Notes: generated by a model not told the origin, from the letters alone. A stretch of 64,000 nucleotides of DNA from Sphingobacterium chuzhouense (GCF_014692525.1 NZ_JACNYL010000005.1:124001-188000), one strand, 5' to 3'. Positions 37,075 to 46,728 are shown, counted from the first letter of the stretch. Translations and numbers: made by a program.

Positions 37075-38052
37075 CTAACGTACGCGATACATCAGCGCGT
37101 CTGCCAGAGAAAAAAGAGCCTGCTTTTTGTCTGATGGTATCTGAATCGCCGAGAGTTTTTCGTAAGCAATAGTCGTAAATTTTTCTTTCTGATATATAGC
37201 TAACGTCTGAATATCATATTTAGCGTATAAGTCCATCATTTTATCTACTTTTCCCGGTTCAACATCGATGGTTTGCCCTAATAGATACGTTAGTTCTTTT
37301 TGGTCTGCCAGGGAAATAAGTTCTTGCAGCTTTACAAAAAGAATTGTCTTTTTATTCGACAAGATGTCCCCCCCTACCTGCTTACCAAAACTTTTGGGAT
37401 TTCCATATACATCCAATATATCGTCTTGCAATTGAAAAGCAATCCCTAGATTTACGCCAAAATCGTAAAGTAGCTTTTGTGATCGATCATCTGCCCCTGC
37501 AATAATAGCTCCCATTTGTAGAGCACAACCGAGCAATACAGATGTTTTCAGCCGTATCATGTCAATATATTCCGATTCAGTTACAGAAGCCCTTCCTTCA
37601 AAATCCATATCATATTGCTGTCCTTCACAAACCTCCAATGATGTAGCATTAAAAAGACGCAACAAAGCAGGGATTTTATCTGTGGGACATTTCGCTAGTT
37701 CCTGATAAGCTTTGATCAGCAGTGCATCACCCGACAGTATAGCCACATTGCCATTCCATTTTTGATGTACTGTGGGCTTACCTCTTCGTAAAGGAGCGAC
37801 ATCCATGATATCATCATGAATTAAAGAAAAATTGTGAAAAAATTCTATCGCAGCACTTGCGGGCAGTGCTTGCTCTATAATGGATTCATCAAAAAGCTCT
37901 GCACCCATCAATACCAATAACGGGCGTATCCGCTTCCCTGATAAAGACAATATGTAGCGAATCGGATCATATAAATATTGGGGAACCGGAGGAAAATCTA
38001 CTTTTTCTAAATAACTCTGAAAAGCTTTTGTGTGTACTAACTCTTGGAACAT
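37075..38052 (-). CDS. Polyprenyl (isoprenyl diphosphate) synthase
   Basis: A 325-residue cytosolic enzyme from the ATG at 38052 (MFQELVHTKAFQSYLEK). The first Asp-rich motif is HDDIMDVAPLRRG and the second FQLQDDILDVYG; LSGKRIRPLLVLMG supplies the IPP-binding Lys-Arg-Arg region. It condenses isopentenyl diphosphate into a geranyl- to octaprenyl-length diphosphate, for quinone or undecaprenyl synthesis. A frame extending to 38400 lies inside the divergent glycosyltransferase gene and is rejected. Confidence 0.93.
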   Translation of the reverse strand: MFQELVHTKAFQSYLEKVDFPPVPQYLYDPIRYILSLSGKRIRPLLVLMGAELFDESIIEQALPASAAIEFFHNFSLIHDDIMDVAPLRRGKPTVHQKWNGNVAILSGDALLIKAYQELAKCPTDKIPALLRLFNATSLEVCEGQQYDMDFEGRASVTESEYIDMIRLKTSVLLGCALQMGAIIAGADDRSQKLLYDFGVNLGIAFQLQDDILDVYGNPKSFGKQVGGDILSNKKTILFVKLQELISLADQKELTYLLGQTIDVEPGKVDKMMDLYAKYDIQTLAIYQKEKFTTIAYEKLSAIQIPSDKKQALFSLADALMYRVR

Positions 38053-38096
38053 AGCTAAAAAATGATATGCGAAGATAAGGATAAAATGGGAAATAC

Positions 38097-38104
38097 TATC
38101 TTTG
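38097..38104 (+). promoter_or_regulatory. -7 element for the glycosyltransferase gene
   Basis: TATCTTTG matches TAnnTTTG, 18 nt upstream of the ATG at 38122; this supports 38122 over the in-frame ATG at 38062. A TATCTTCG on the minus strand nearby could drive the polyprenyl synthase gene. Confidence 0.5.
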
Positions 38105-38121
38105 TAGAAACCCGATGTCCT

Positions 38122-39288
38122 ATGCGTATTTTCGTCGTACACAATTTTTACCAACATGCAGGAGGCGAAGATGCTGTCTTCTATAAAGAAGTAGAAGCTC
38201 TTTCGACAGAACATGAGGTGAGAACATTTACATGTCGAAACCAAAAAGATAAAAAAGGAATCACGCAGTTTATGAGCTATCCTTTTAATCTGACTATAAG
38301 CCGAAAAATTAGACAGGCTATCCTTGATTTTAAACCGGATATTGTACACATTCACAATCTGCACTATGCTATAGGTCCTTGGTGCATTCGTAGTATACAC
38401 AAATTAGGGGTGCCCATCGTAATGACATTACACAATTTTCGTTTACTATGTCCTTCAGCAAGTTTGTTTTATCAGGGTGAGATATTTACCCCAAGTATAC
38501 AGCAGGATTTTCCGTGGACAGCCGTTCGTATGCGCGTATTAAACGATTCCCTTGCAAAAACTTTCTTGACCGCTTTCACCTATTGGGTGCACCGGAAGTT
38601 GGGCACGTGGAACAAGGTAGCAAAATTCATCGTCCTTTCTGACTTTGCAAAATCGCTTTTCCTAGGATCTACCTTTCCCGTAGCAGAAGATAAATTTGTT
38701 GTCCGGCCAAACAGTGTAAACGTGACGCCAAAACGCACTATAGGAGGAGAGGGCTTTTTATATATTGGAAGGCTGTCAGAAGAAAAAGGAATTGTTCCGT
38801 TACTGCGCGCCTTTGCCAACCTCCCTTTCTCCTTATCCATTTATGGTTCTGGGCCACAACAAGATGTGGTTGAGCGTTTTGCTGAACGCTTCGAACATAT
38901 ACACTATTTTGGGCATCAACCATCGGGGATATTGCAGACGGCCATGGAGAATGCCAATGCCCTAATTGTTCCTTCGGTGTGCTACGAAGGGATGCCCTTA
39001 ACCATCATCGAAGCCTACGCGCAGGGAACCCCCGTGCTGGCAAGTAAGATTGGTGTTTTAAAAAAAATGGTATTACCTTTGTATACAGGGATGCATTTTC
39101 TTCCCAATTATCTAAGGGGTATAGAGAGCACAGTAATTAAATGGATAAGTCTCGATGAGGCCACCAAACAACAAATTCGGGAAAACTGCGTAGCGGAATA
39201 CCAAAAGCACTATACGCTCCAAAAGAATATGGACAAATTGATTGCAATATACGAAGAAGCAATCCAACAACAAGGAGGAAAACAATGA
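38122..39288 (+). CDS. GT4-family glycosyltransferase (group 1)
   Basis: 388 residues from the ATG at 38122 (MRIFVVHNFYQHAGGEDAVF). The N-terminal domain has GGEDAVFYKEVEAL, HIHNLHYAIGPW and VMTLHNFRLLCP; the C-terminal domain has LYIGRLSEEKGIVPLLRAF and the E-x7-E region in CYEGMPLTIIEAYAQGTPVLAS. Such enzymes transfer a sugar from a nucleotide donor to surface glycans or lipids; acceptor unknown. It overlaps the next start by 4 nt (ATGA). Confidence 0.92.
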   Translation: MRIFVVHNFYQHAGGEDAVFYKEVEALSTEHEVRTFTCRNQKDKKGITQFMSYPFNLTISRKIRQAILDFKPDIVHIHNLHYAIGPWCIRSIHKLGVPIVMTLHNFRLLCPSASLFYQGEIFTPSIQQDFPWTAVRMRVLNDSLAKTFLTAFTYWVHRKLGTWNKVAKFIVLSDFAKSLFLGSTFPVAEDKFVVRPNSVNVTPKRTIGGEGFLYIGRLSEEKGIVPLLRAFANLPFSLSIYGSGPQQDVVERFAERFEHIHYFGHQPSGILQTAMENANALIVPSVCYEGMPLTIIEAYAQGTPVLASKIGVLKKMVLPLYTGMHFLPNYLRGIESTVIKWISLDEATKQQIRENCVAEYQKHYTLQKNMDKLIAIYEEAIQQQGGKQ

Positions 39289-39617
39289 GCAACATTATTA
39301 TCATGGATAAGTTGAACCTAGCGACTGCAATACAGGAACAACTGGAGACAGTATACGATCCCGAGCTTAAACCGGCGAATATCGTTGATTTAGGGCTGGT
39401 ATACGAGATCATAACAAAAGAAGACGGTATAGCCAAGATCGTCATGACATTGACTGCTCCGGGATGTCCTGTTGCAGGTGAGATCATGGAAGAAGTACAG
39501 AGAAAAGTAGCAGCTGTTCCAGGTATTAGAGAAGCTCTTGTAGAACTTACGTTCGACCCACCTTGGACAAAAGACATGATGACTGAGGAAGCGAAGCTAG
39601 AGCTGGGACTTCTTTAG
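39285..39617 (+). CDS. DUF59/MIP18-family iron-sulfur assembly protein, SufT-like
   Basis: A 110-residue cytosolic protein covering one DUF59 domain: VYDPELKPANIVDLGLVYEI, then VMTLTAPGCPVAGEIMEEVQRKV with the conserved Cys, and VELTFDPPWTKDMMTEEAKLELGLL. DUF59 proteins help mature [4Fe-4S] enzymes or are fused to phenylacetate oxygenase and ApbC-type proteins. No suf genes are adjacent, so a SufT role is likely but not proven. Coupled by ATGA overlap to the glycosyltransferase. Confidence 0.92.
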   Translation: MSNIIIMDKLNLATAIQEQLETVYDPELKPANIVDLGLVYEIITKEDGIAKIVMTLTAPGCPVAGEIMEEVQRKVAAVPGIREALVELTFDPPWTKDMMTEEAKLELGLL

Positions 39618-40864
39618 GAGGAAGACGTCCCTGCTGATTCTTCCAGTTGCTCTAATGTCTTTTTCTGTTTCAAAGGAGCAGCGTCTTTTCCGAACAGCGC
39701 AGCCCATAATGTACGTGATTCTTTTGTCAACAGGGGAGATACGATGGATAAAATAAGCACATAGACAACAACAAAGGACTGAAGAATAGGGAGCAAACCT
39801 CCCGCTTTTCCAATATTTGCCATAATAATGGAGAATTCTCCTCTTGCTGAAAGAGTAAAACCGATATCAAATGAAGCTTTGGGTTTTCTACCCGAAAATC
39901 TGGCAGCGAAATAACCCGATGCCACATTGCAAATGATCGTAATAGCCGCAGCCAATGCTGCCCAGCCTATAGCTCCTCCTAAAGTGTACATATCAATGGA
40001 CAACCCGAAACTAAAAAAGAACATCGCACCGAAGAAATCGCGATAGGGAGCGATCACTCCTTCAATCTTCTTAATATAGCGGGAATCAGCGAACACCAAT
40101 CCGGCCATCAATGCTCCAATGGCCTCCGCAACATGTATCGTTTCTGAAAATCCGGCAATGATAAATAACAGACTGAATATGATCAAGATGAACAGTTCGG
40201 GTGATTTGTCCTGTAAAAGCCGGTCAATGGCAGGAACAAGCTTCCTTCCTAATATCAAAAACGTCAGAATGAAGCCTAGTGCCAGCAAGGATGTTCCCAA
40301 TACCGACCAGAAAGAAGTTCCCCCTGTCAGAATCAATCCCGAGAGGAAAGAGATATGCATGGCGATAAAAAGGTCATCAAACATAATCATCCCCATAATA
40401 ATCTCTGTTTCAGGATTCGCTGTCCGTTTTAAATCCGTCAGCACTTTGGCAACAATTGCGGTGGACGAACTGGTCATGACTCCACATAAAACCATCATTT
40501 CCTTAAAGGGAAGATCCATGAGCCAGCCAATTAATACACCCGAGATAAAATTGAGAAAGACATAAATCATCCCCCCCGTAACAATGGATTTCCCAGATCG
40601 CATTAACCTTCCTACAGAAAACTCCAATCCCAGATAAAACAAGAGGAAAAGCACGCCTAACCGCCCCATGAAATCTATAAAAGGTTTACTCTCTGTAAAC
40701 GTAAGGTCAATATGTCCAAATTGGGGGGCGTGTTGTCCAACTACCATACCGATTATTATAAAAAATGGTATTACCGAAAATCGCAACTTGTTAGCTAACA
40801 AGCCAACAATAGCGACCAACAGTACGGCGATACCAACTTCTAATACTAGGGTATGTGATAGCAT
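39614..40864 (-). CDS. Cation:proton antiporter (CPA2 family), KhtU-like
   Basis: A 416-residue inner-membrane antiporter with about 12 helices. CPA2 features: FFIIIGMVVGQHAPQFG, FLLFYLGLEFSVGRLM, VMTSSSTAIVAKVLTDL, LVFADSRYIKKIEGVIAPYRDFFGAMFFFSFGLSID and LSARGEFSIIMANIG. There is no C-terminal TrkA-N nucleotide domain. The gene immediately upstream in the same orientation, 9 nt away, encodes a TrkA-C protein, as in the B. subtilis KhtTU K+/H+ antiporter, which suggests K+ efflux regulated by the partner. It ends within 4 nt of the convergent DUF59 gene. Confidence 0.9.
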   Translation of the reverse strand: MLSHTLVLEVGIAVLLVAIVGLLANKLRFSVIPFFIIIGMVVGQHAPQFGHIDLTFTESKPFIDFMGRLGVLFLLFYLGLEFSVGRLMRSGKSIVTGGMIYVFLNFISGVLIGWLMDLPFKEMMVLCGVMTSSSTAIVAKVLTDLKRTANPETEIIMGMIMFDDLFIAMHISFLSGLILTGGTSFWSVLGTSLLALGFILTFLILGRKLVPAIDRLLQDKSPELFILIIFSLLFIIAGFSETIHVAEAIGALMAGLVFADSRYIKKIEGVIAPYRDFFGAMFFFSFGLSIDMYTLGGAIGWAALAAAITIICNVASGYFAARFSGRKPKASFDIGFTLSARGEFSIIMANIGKAGGLLPILQSFVVVYVLILSIVSPLLTKESRTLWAALFGKDAAPLKQKKTLEQLEESAGTSSS

Positions 40865-40873
40865 AGGGTTAAA

Positions 40874-41356
40874 TTAGGATGTTAGGATTTCTTTCAATTG
40901 TTTAATATTCGCCTTTTTCCCGGCCACTACCAATGTAGTTCCTGGTGTAATCACATAATCCGGACCGGGATTAATGATGGTGTCTTCTTCTTTGATAGCA
41001 GCAATAATCGATGCCCCCGTACGCTGTCGAACCCCCAATTCTCCGATACTCTTGTTAACACCATCACTAGGAGCGCCTACTTTATACCATTCAATCCGCA
41101 AATCGTCCAATGCCAATTCCATGGTTTCCAATGCTTTGGGCTTATAAGACAACCCCCCAATAATACCCGCTACCTGGCGGGATTCTTCATCAGAAAGTGT
41201 CATAACGCAGTGCGTCTCACTGTCGTCTCCTTCCGAACGATAAAGTTCGCGTTTACCGTCGTCGTGGATAACGACCACCATGTGGTCACCGGCTTCCGTC
41301 TCAATTTGGTACTTTTTACCTATACCAATCAAGTCGCTTTCTCTAACTATCGACAT
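40874..41356 (-). CDS. TrkA-C domain antiporter regulatory subunit, KhtT-like
   Basis: 160 residues from the ATG at 41356 (MSIVRESDLIGIGKKYQIET); the longest frame at 41422 runs through the promoter. N-terminal KhtT-like domain (about 1-70) with DHMVVVIHDDGKRELY, then TrkA-C (about 75-158) with GASIIAAIKEEDTIINPGPD and VITPGTTLVVAGKK, the ligand-binding core. KhtT binds cyclic-di-AMP in Bacillus and controls KhtU; whether the ligand is the same here is unknown. It is 9 nt upstream of the antiporter gene. Confidence 0.9.
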   Translation of the reverse strand: MSIVRESDLIGIGKKYQIETEAGDHMVVVIHDDGKRELYRSEGDDSETHCVMTLSDEESRQVAGIIGGLSYKPKALETMELALDDLRIEWYKVGAPSDGVNKSIGELGVRQRTGASIIAAIKEEDTIINPGPDYVITPGTTLVVAGKKANIKQLKEILTS

Positions 41357-41410
41357 AGCAAAAAAATTAAATACAACGTTCGTATTCTTTCTTAGAACAC
41401 TTGTCTCAAG

Positions 41411-41427
41411 CAAAACTAGCAAAAATA
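41411..41427 (-). promoter_or_regulatory. Overlapping -7 candidates for the KhtTU-like operon
   Basis: Minus-strand TAGTTTTG (41411-41418) and TATTTTTG (41420-41427) both match TAnnTTTG. Either gives a start codon at 41356 with a leader of about 50 nt. Confidence 0.45.
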
Positions 41428-41605
41428 TTTAGAGAGTCCTGAAAAGCTTTCAACAAAAAGCCCATAAAAAGGATCCTATCTCCTGTATAGCTTTTTATTT
41501 ACTATAACCTAGTAAGCCACAATCTCTTTTATTTCGAACGGCTGTCTTCATTAGGTAAACCCATTTACAAAATGTATATTTACACGTTAATACAACGGCA
41601 ACGAT

Positions 41606-43300
41606 ATGCAAAAAAGATGGGTGGTTAAGCCAAAAAACAATGTTCAAAAAACCAACAAACTGTGTGATGAGTTGGGTATAAACGCTGTAATAGCAGAACT
41701 GCTTCTCCATCGTGGTATCGAAACCTATCAACAAGCCAAGCATTTTTTTCGCCCTAGCTTTGATCTATTACACGATCCTTTTTTGATGAAAGATATGGAT
41801 AAGGCCATATCTCGAATTGAAAGAGCAATTGGCAACAAAGAGAAAATACTGATATACGGTGATTATGATGTCGACGGTACTACTGCCGTTTCGGTTGTCT
41901 ATAGTTTTTTTCGTGATTTCCATTCCGGTTTGGAATTTTATATTCCCGACCGATATCTGGAAGGGTATGGTATTTCTTTCAAAGGGATTGACTATGCAGC
42001 AGAAAACGGTTTCTCTTTGATTATTGCCCTGGATTGTGGTATTAAAGCCATTGAGAAAGTCAATTATGCGAAAGCTAAAGGAATTGATTTCATCATTGGG
42101 GACCATCATCTTCCAGGCAGCACTATTCCAGATGCAGTGGCTGTATTAGATCCTAAACGTAGAGATTGTCCATATCCTTACAAAGAACTATCGGGATGCG
42201 GTATAGGCTTTAAATTAATTCAGGCCTTTGTCCAAAAAAATGATATGGATATGCAACTCGCCTATCAATACCTTGATTTGGTGGCGGTAAGCATTGCGTC
42301 AGACATTGTACCTATTACTGGAGAAAACCGGATACTCACTCATTTTGGACTCAAAAAATTAAACACCAACCCAAATTGTGGACTCCAGGCGCTCATCAAT
42401 CTTTCTTCCAATAAAAGTGGACATTTTTCTGTCGGAGATATCGTTTTTCAGATTGGCCCGCGTATCAATGCCGCCGGACGCATCGAACATGCTAAGGATG
42501 CGGTTAAACTATTGATTTCAAAATCGTTAGCAGAAGCCGAAGCATATTCAACGACTGTTGATGACCAGAATACCGTGCGTAAAGGATTTGATCTCAAGAT
42601 AACTGAGGAAGCACTGGATATCCTTGACAACAATGAATTATTAAAACAACGCAAATCCACCGTACTTTTTAAAGCTGATTGGCATAAAGGCGTGATTGGC
42701 ATTGTGGCTTCACGTTTAACAGAAAAATACTACCGACCTACTGTTATACTTACGCAAACCAATGGACATATTGCCGGTTCAGCACGATCTGTATTGGGCT
42801 TTGACCTTTACGAGGCATTGAGCGAATGCGCCGATTTATTAGACCAATATGGCGGACATAAATATGCGGCGGGTCTTACTATGCGTGTGGAAAATGTACC
42901 AGCATTTCAAGAAAAATTTGAAGCCGTAGTACAGAACAATATTACGCCCGAAATGCTTCAGCAAGAAGTACTCATAGAAACGGAATTAAATCTTAAAGAC
43001 ATCGACAGCAAATTTTGCCGTTTATTAAAACAGTTTGAACCTTTTGGCCCACAAAATGAGGCTCCTATCCTTCTCACGCGCAAAGTACAGGGTTCGGGAT
43101 ATATCGTAGGCACGAATCACATCAAAATAGTAATAAAGCAAAAGGACTCCGTATCCTTCGATTGTATAGGTTTTGGATTGGCGGAACATATAGACTATAT
43201 CAACGAAGGACATAAATTTGATATCTGTTACACCATTGAAGAGAATAACTGGCGAGGCAAAAAGAATTTGCAATTAAATATCAAAGCAATACGATATTAA
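41606..43300 (+). CDS. recJ: Single-stranded-DNA-specific exonuclease RecJ
   Basis: A 564-residue cytosolic DHH-family 5'-3' exonuclease used in recombination and mismatch repair. Motifs: KILIYGDYDVDGTTAVSVVY (metal ligands), ALDCGIKA, the DHH box GDHHLPG, the ISKSLAEAEAY region, the DHHA1 domain around KGVIGIVASRLTEKYYRPT and GSARSVLGFDLYEALSECADLLDQYGGHKYAAGL, and a C-terminal OB fold (LKQFEPFGPQNEAPI). Length is typical. lptB follows 32 nt later. Confidence 0.96.
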   Translation: MQKRWVVKPKNNVQKTNKLCDELGINAVIAELLLHRGIETYQQAKHFFRPSFDLLHDPFLMKDMDKAISRIERAIGNKEKILIYGDYDVDGTTAVSVVYSFFRDFHSGLEFYIPDRYLEGYGISFKGIDYAAENGFSLIIALDCGIKAIEKVNYAKAKGIDFIIGDHHLPGSTIPDAVAVLDPKRRDCPYPYKELSGCGIGFKLIQAFVQKNDMDMQLAYQYLDLVAVSIASDIVPITGENRILTHFGLKKLNTNPNCGLQALINLSSNKSGHFSVGDIVFQIGPRINAAGRIEHAKDAVKLLISKSLAEAEAYSTTVDDQNTVRKGFDLKITEEALDILDNNELLKQRKSTVLFKADWHKGVIGIVASRLTEKYYRPTVILTQTNGHIAGSARSVLGFDLYEALSECADLLDQYGGHKYAAGLTMRVENVPAFQEKFEAVVQNNITPEMLQQEVLIETELNLKDIDSKFCRLLKQFEPFGPQNEAPILLTRKVQGSGYIVGTNHIKIVIKQKDSVSFDCIGFGLAEHIDYINEGHKFDICYTIEENNWRGKKNLQLNIKAIRY

Positions 43301-43332
43301 AATATATTTGTATAAAACGATTAAAGTAGTAG

Positions 43333-44067
43333 ATGATTTTAAAAGCAGAACATTTAATCAAAAAATATAAACAACGGACAGTTGTCAATGACGTGTCTTT
43401 TCATGTTGAACAAGGCGAAATTGTGGGTTTGCTAGGACCAAATGGTGCTGGAAAAACAACTTCTTTTTACATGATTGTGGGATTAATCAAACCAAACGGT
43501 GGCCATGTTTTTTTGGACGATCAAGAGATTACACAAGATGCGATGTTTCAGCGTGCGCAAAAAGGAATCGGTTATCTAGCGCAAGAAGCGTCGGTATTTC
43601 GAAAATTGTCAGTAGAAAATAATATTCTCGCAGTTTTAGAAATACACTATAAGAATAAAGAAGAGCGCTTGGCGAAACTGGAAGAACTATTAACAGAATT
43701 CAGTTTACATAGAGTCCGTAAGAACCGCGGAGATCTTTTATCAGGTGGAGAAAGGCGCCGTACGGAAATAGCAAGGGCATTAGCTGCAAATCCACATTTT
43801 ATCTTACTGGATGAACCGTTTGCCGGTGTGGACCCTATCGCGGTGGAAGAGATACAAACGATTGTCTCTAAACTTAAACGAAAAAACATCGGTGTATTGA
43901 TTACCGACCACAATGTACAGGAGACGTTGTCTATCACAGATAGAGCCTACCTGCTGACGGAGGGAAAGATAATGCTTACGGGAACTCCCGAGGAAATTGC
44001 TGACAACGAACTAGCTCGTAAATTCTATCTAGGCCGCCATTTTGAATTGAGAAGGAAAAAACTATAA
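43333..44067 (+). CDS. lptB: LPS export ABC transporter ATP-binding protein LptB
   Basis: A 244-residue ATPase on the cytosolic face of the inner membrane that powers LPS transport by LptFG. Walker A is GPNGAGKT (35-42), the signature LSGGERRRTEIARAL, Walker B FILLDEPFAGVDP, and the switch His is in ITDHNVQETL. YLAQEASVFRKLSVENNI is characteristic of LptB. Partners lptF/lptG and lptC are not in the window, as is common in Bacteroidota. Followed by the GH3-like gene at 26 nt. Confidence 0.96.
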   Translation: MILKAEHLIKKYKQRTVVNDVSFHVEQGEIVGLLGPNGAGKTTSFYMIVGLIKPNGGHVFLDDQEITQDAMFQRAQKGIGYLAQEASVFRKLSVENNILAVLEIHYKNKEERLAKLEELLTEFSLHRVRKNRGDLLSGGERRRTEIARALAANPHFILLDEPFAGVDPIAVEEIQTIVSKLKRKNIGVLITDHNVQETLSITDRAYLLTEGKIMLTGTPEEIADNELARKFYLGRHFELRRKKL

Positions 44068-44093
44068 AACTAGCGTAACAGAAACCTTTATAC

Positions 44094-45608
44094 ATGGCAT
44101 TATTGAATTCTCTCTTTACATGGATCATGAAAAAGCGCATTCATCAGATTGAGCTTTTCATGAAGTATCCCCATGATGTACAAGAAGAATGGTTTCAAAG
44201 TTTAATTTCGACGGCGGAAGCTACTGAGTGGGGAAAAAAATACGACTATAACAGTATCCTGACACCAGAAGAATATAAAGAGCGCGTTCCAATCCAAGAT
44301 TACGATGATATCAAAGGGTATGTGGATCGTATGATCAAAGGAGAGCAAAACTTGGTGTGGCCTTCCGACATTAAATGGTTTGCAAAATCATCGGGTACTA
44401 CCTCAGATCGCTCGAAGTTCATCCCTGTAAGCATGGAGGCTTTGGAAGACTGCCATTATCAAGGTGGAAAAGACATGCTCTCTATTTATTGCCACAACAA
44501 ACCGGAAAACAAAGTCTTTACAGGTAAATCAGTTGTCATTGGGGGATCATCCCAAATCAATAATTTCAGTCCGGATTCTTATTACGGCGATTTATCTTCC
44601 ATTTTGATTCGTAATCTTCCTTTCTGGGCAGAATTTAAGCGCACGCCTAATCTGGAAGTGACTTTAAATCCGAATTTTGAAGAAAAAATCGAACAGATCG
44701 CCCAAATTACAATCAAGGAAAATGTCACAAGCCTGGCGGGTGTTCCGACCTGGAATATTGTCATGGCAAAGCGGATATTGGAAATTACGGGCAAAAGCAA
44801 TCTTTTGGAAGTATGGCCTAACTTGGAGTTTTATGGACATGGCGGCGTAAGTTTCAAACCATACCGAGATTTATTTAAACAACTGATTCCTTCGGATAAC
44901 ATGTATTATCTCGAAAACTATAACGCTTCCGAGGGATATTTTGGTTTGCAGGATCAATCGGACTCTGAGGATCTTCTGCTCATGTTGGATTATGGCATTT
45001 ATTATGAGTTTCTTCCCATGGAGCATGCTCTTGAGGAACACCCTAAAACGTTGCGATTAGACGAAGTAGAAATTGGAAAGAATTATGCCTTGATCATATC
45101 AACGAATGCAGGTTTATGGCGTTATAAAATCGGAGATACCATCAAATTCACCTCTTTATCCCCTTACCGTTTTCAAATATCCGGACGCACAAAACAATAT
45201 ATCAATACCTTTGGAGAAGAGCTTATTGTGGATAATGCGGAACACGCGCTGCAGATAGCTTGCCGAGCAACAGACGCTATTATCCGTGACTACACAGCGG
45301 GGCCTGTTTATTTCAGAGATGGGGAGGCTGGTGCACATGAGTGGATTATTGAATTTGAAAAACAACCCAACGATTTTCAAAAATTCTGCGATGCTTTAGA
45401 TAATGCTTTACGGGAAATCAATTCCGATTACGACGCCAAGCGCTTCAAAGATTTAGCATTAGCCTATCCTATTGTCCACCGGGCAGAAAAGGATATTTTT
45501 TATAAATGGATGAAAAGTCGCGGGAAACTTGGCGGTCAGAATAAAGTTCCCCGCCTTGCGAATGAAAGAACCTATCTGGACGCTTTGTTGAAAATAATGA
45601 ATGCTTAA
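44094..45608 (+). CDS. GH3-family acyl-adenylate/acyl-amido synthetase-like protein
   Basis: A 504-residue protein of the GH3 auxin-responsive (JAR1-like) family, an adenylate-forming fold. Key segments: KWFAKSSGTTSDRSKFIPVS (ATP-binding P-loop-like motif), GGVSFKPYRDLF, NYNASEGYFGLQD (motif with adenine-contact residues), and the hinge ISGRTKQYINTFGEELIVDNAE. Plant members join amino acids to hormones; bacterial substrates are unknown. It shares an operon-like run with lptB. Confidence 0.92.
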   Translation: MALLNSLFTWIMKKRIHQIELFMKYPHDVQEEWFQSLISTAEATEWGKKYDYNSILTPEEYKERVPIQDYDDIKGYVDRMIKGEQNLVWPSDIKWFAKSSGTTSDRSKFIPVSMEALEDCHYQGGKDMLSIYCHNKPENKVFTGKSVVIGGSSQINNFSPDSYYGDLSSILIRNLPFWAEFKRTPNLEVTLNPNFEEKIEQIAQITIKENVTSLAGVPTWNIVMAKRILEITGKSNLLEVWPNLEFYGHGGVSFKPYRDLFKQLIPSDNMYYLENYNASEGYFGLQDQSDSEDLLLMLDYGIYYEFLPMEHALEEHPKTLRLDEVEIGKNYALIISTNAGLWRYKIGDTIKFTSLSPYRFQISGRTKQYINTFGEELIVDNAEHALQIACRATDAIIRDYTAGPVYFRDGEAGAHEWIIEFEKQPNDFQKFCDALDNALREINSDYDAKRFKDLALAYPIVHRAEKDIFYKWMKSRGKLGGQNKVPRLANERTYLDALLKIMNA

Positions 45609-45658
45609 TTATATTCGTACTTTTTTCCTAAATTGCACACATTAAAAATTTTAATGTG

Positions 45659-46726
45659 ATGAGCGATACGAATACTTATTCCATTCGCGTAGAGCCAACG
45701 AAAGAATCAAGACTCTCGCAAGTAGATTTCAGCAATTTGAAGTTTGGTGCTATCATGTCTGACCACATGTTAGTCGCCACCTATGATGACGGTGCATGGC
45801 AAGATGTGGTTGTCGTCCCTTATGGAGACTTCACCGTCAATCCATCGATGTCTGCCTTGCATTATGGTCAAGCTATTTTTGAAGGAATTAAAGGTTACAA
45901 ATTTGCCGATGGAACAGTAAGTATATTCCGCCCAGATAAAAATTGGGAACGTTTCAACAAATCTGCAAAACGTCTTCAGATGCCAGAAGTTCCTGAGGAA
46001 ATTTTTATGGATGGTCTGAAAACATTATTGGACGTGGATCGCAATTGGGTACCATCGCAGGAAGGCACATCCCTATATATCCGTCCGTTTATGTTTGCAA
46101 CCGAAGGCGCGTTGGGTGTCCATCCATCTAAATCGTATACTTTTGCCATCATTACTTGTCCTGTGGGCGCTTATTATAGTAAACCAATCAGCTTAAAAGT
46201 GGAAACGTATTATACACGAGCTGCAGAAGGTGGAGTTGGGTTTTCGAAAAACGCAGGAAATTATGCACTTTCTTTATACCCTACCCAGTTGGCAAATGAC
46301 GAGGGGTATGATCAAATCATGTGGACAGATGCTAATGAGCATAAATATGTAGAAGAGGCAGGCACGGCTAACTTGATTTTCCGTATCGGTGATACGATTA
46401 TTACACCACATGGTGATACAATTTTACATGGTGTTACCCGCCGTACAATCATGGAACTCGCCGAAAAATGGGGATACAAAGCAGAACAACGTAAAGTTTC
46501 CGTACAAGAATTGATTGACGGTATTAAGGATGGTCGCGTATCAGAGGCTTTTGCTGCCGGAACTGCTGCAACGGTCACGCATATCTCTAGAATTGGCTAT
46601 GAAGGACAAGATTATGAACTGCCTCCAATAGAAGGAAGGGAATTTTCCAACAAAGTGCTGGATTATTTAAATCAACTTCGATACGGTAAAATAAATGATC
46701 CGTTTGGATGGAACTTCATCGTATAA
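45659..46726 (+). CDS. ilvE: Branched-chain amino acid aminotransferase
   Basis: A 355-residue fold-type IV PLP enzyme. The ATG at 45659 is preferred; a GTG lies one codon upstream. Motifs: PSMSALHYGQAIFEGIKGYK, YIRPFMFATEGALGVHPS, GFSKNAGNYALSLYPTQLANDEGYDQIMW (the PLP Lys is expected in VEEAGTANLIFRIGD region neighbours), and AFAAGTAATVTHI. It transfers amino groups between leucine, isoleucine, valine and 2-oxoglutarate. Monocistronic-looking; a strong bidirectional terminator follows. Confidence 0.95.
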   Translation: MSDTNTYSIRVEPTKESRLSQVDFSNLKFGAIMSDHMLVATYDDGAWQDVVVVPYGDFTVNPSMSALHYGQAIFEGIKGYKFADGTVSIFRPDKNWERFNKSAKRLQMPEVPEEIFMDGLKTLLDVDRNWVPSQEGTSLYIRPFMFATEGALGVHPSKSYTFAIITCPVGAYYSKPISLKVETYYTRAAEGGVGFSKNAGNYALSLYPTQLANDEGYDQIMWTDANEHKYVEEAGTANLIFRIGDTIITPHGDTILHGVTRRTIMELAEKWGYKAEQRKVSVQELIDGIKDGRVSEAFAAGTAATVTHISRIGYEGQDYELPPIEGREFSNKVLDYLNQLRYGKINDPFGWNFIV

Positions 46727-46728
46727 CT

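Noticed and set aside
37075..38400. Polyprenyl synthase with a 116-residue N-terminal extension
   Set aside because: The extension lies antisense to the glycosyltransferase gene, has low-complexity hydrophobic content and does not match the family; the ATG at 38052 fits.
39600..39640. Hairpin at the convergent ends of the DUF59 and antiporter genes as a terminator
   Set aside because: GGGAC/GTCCC pairing is weak and interrupted, with no T-run.
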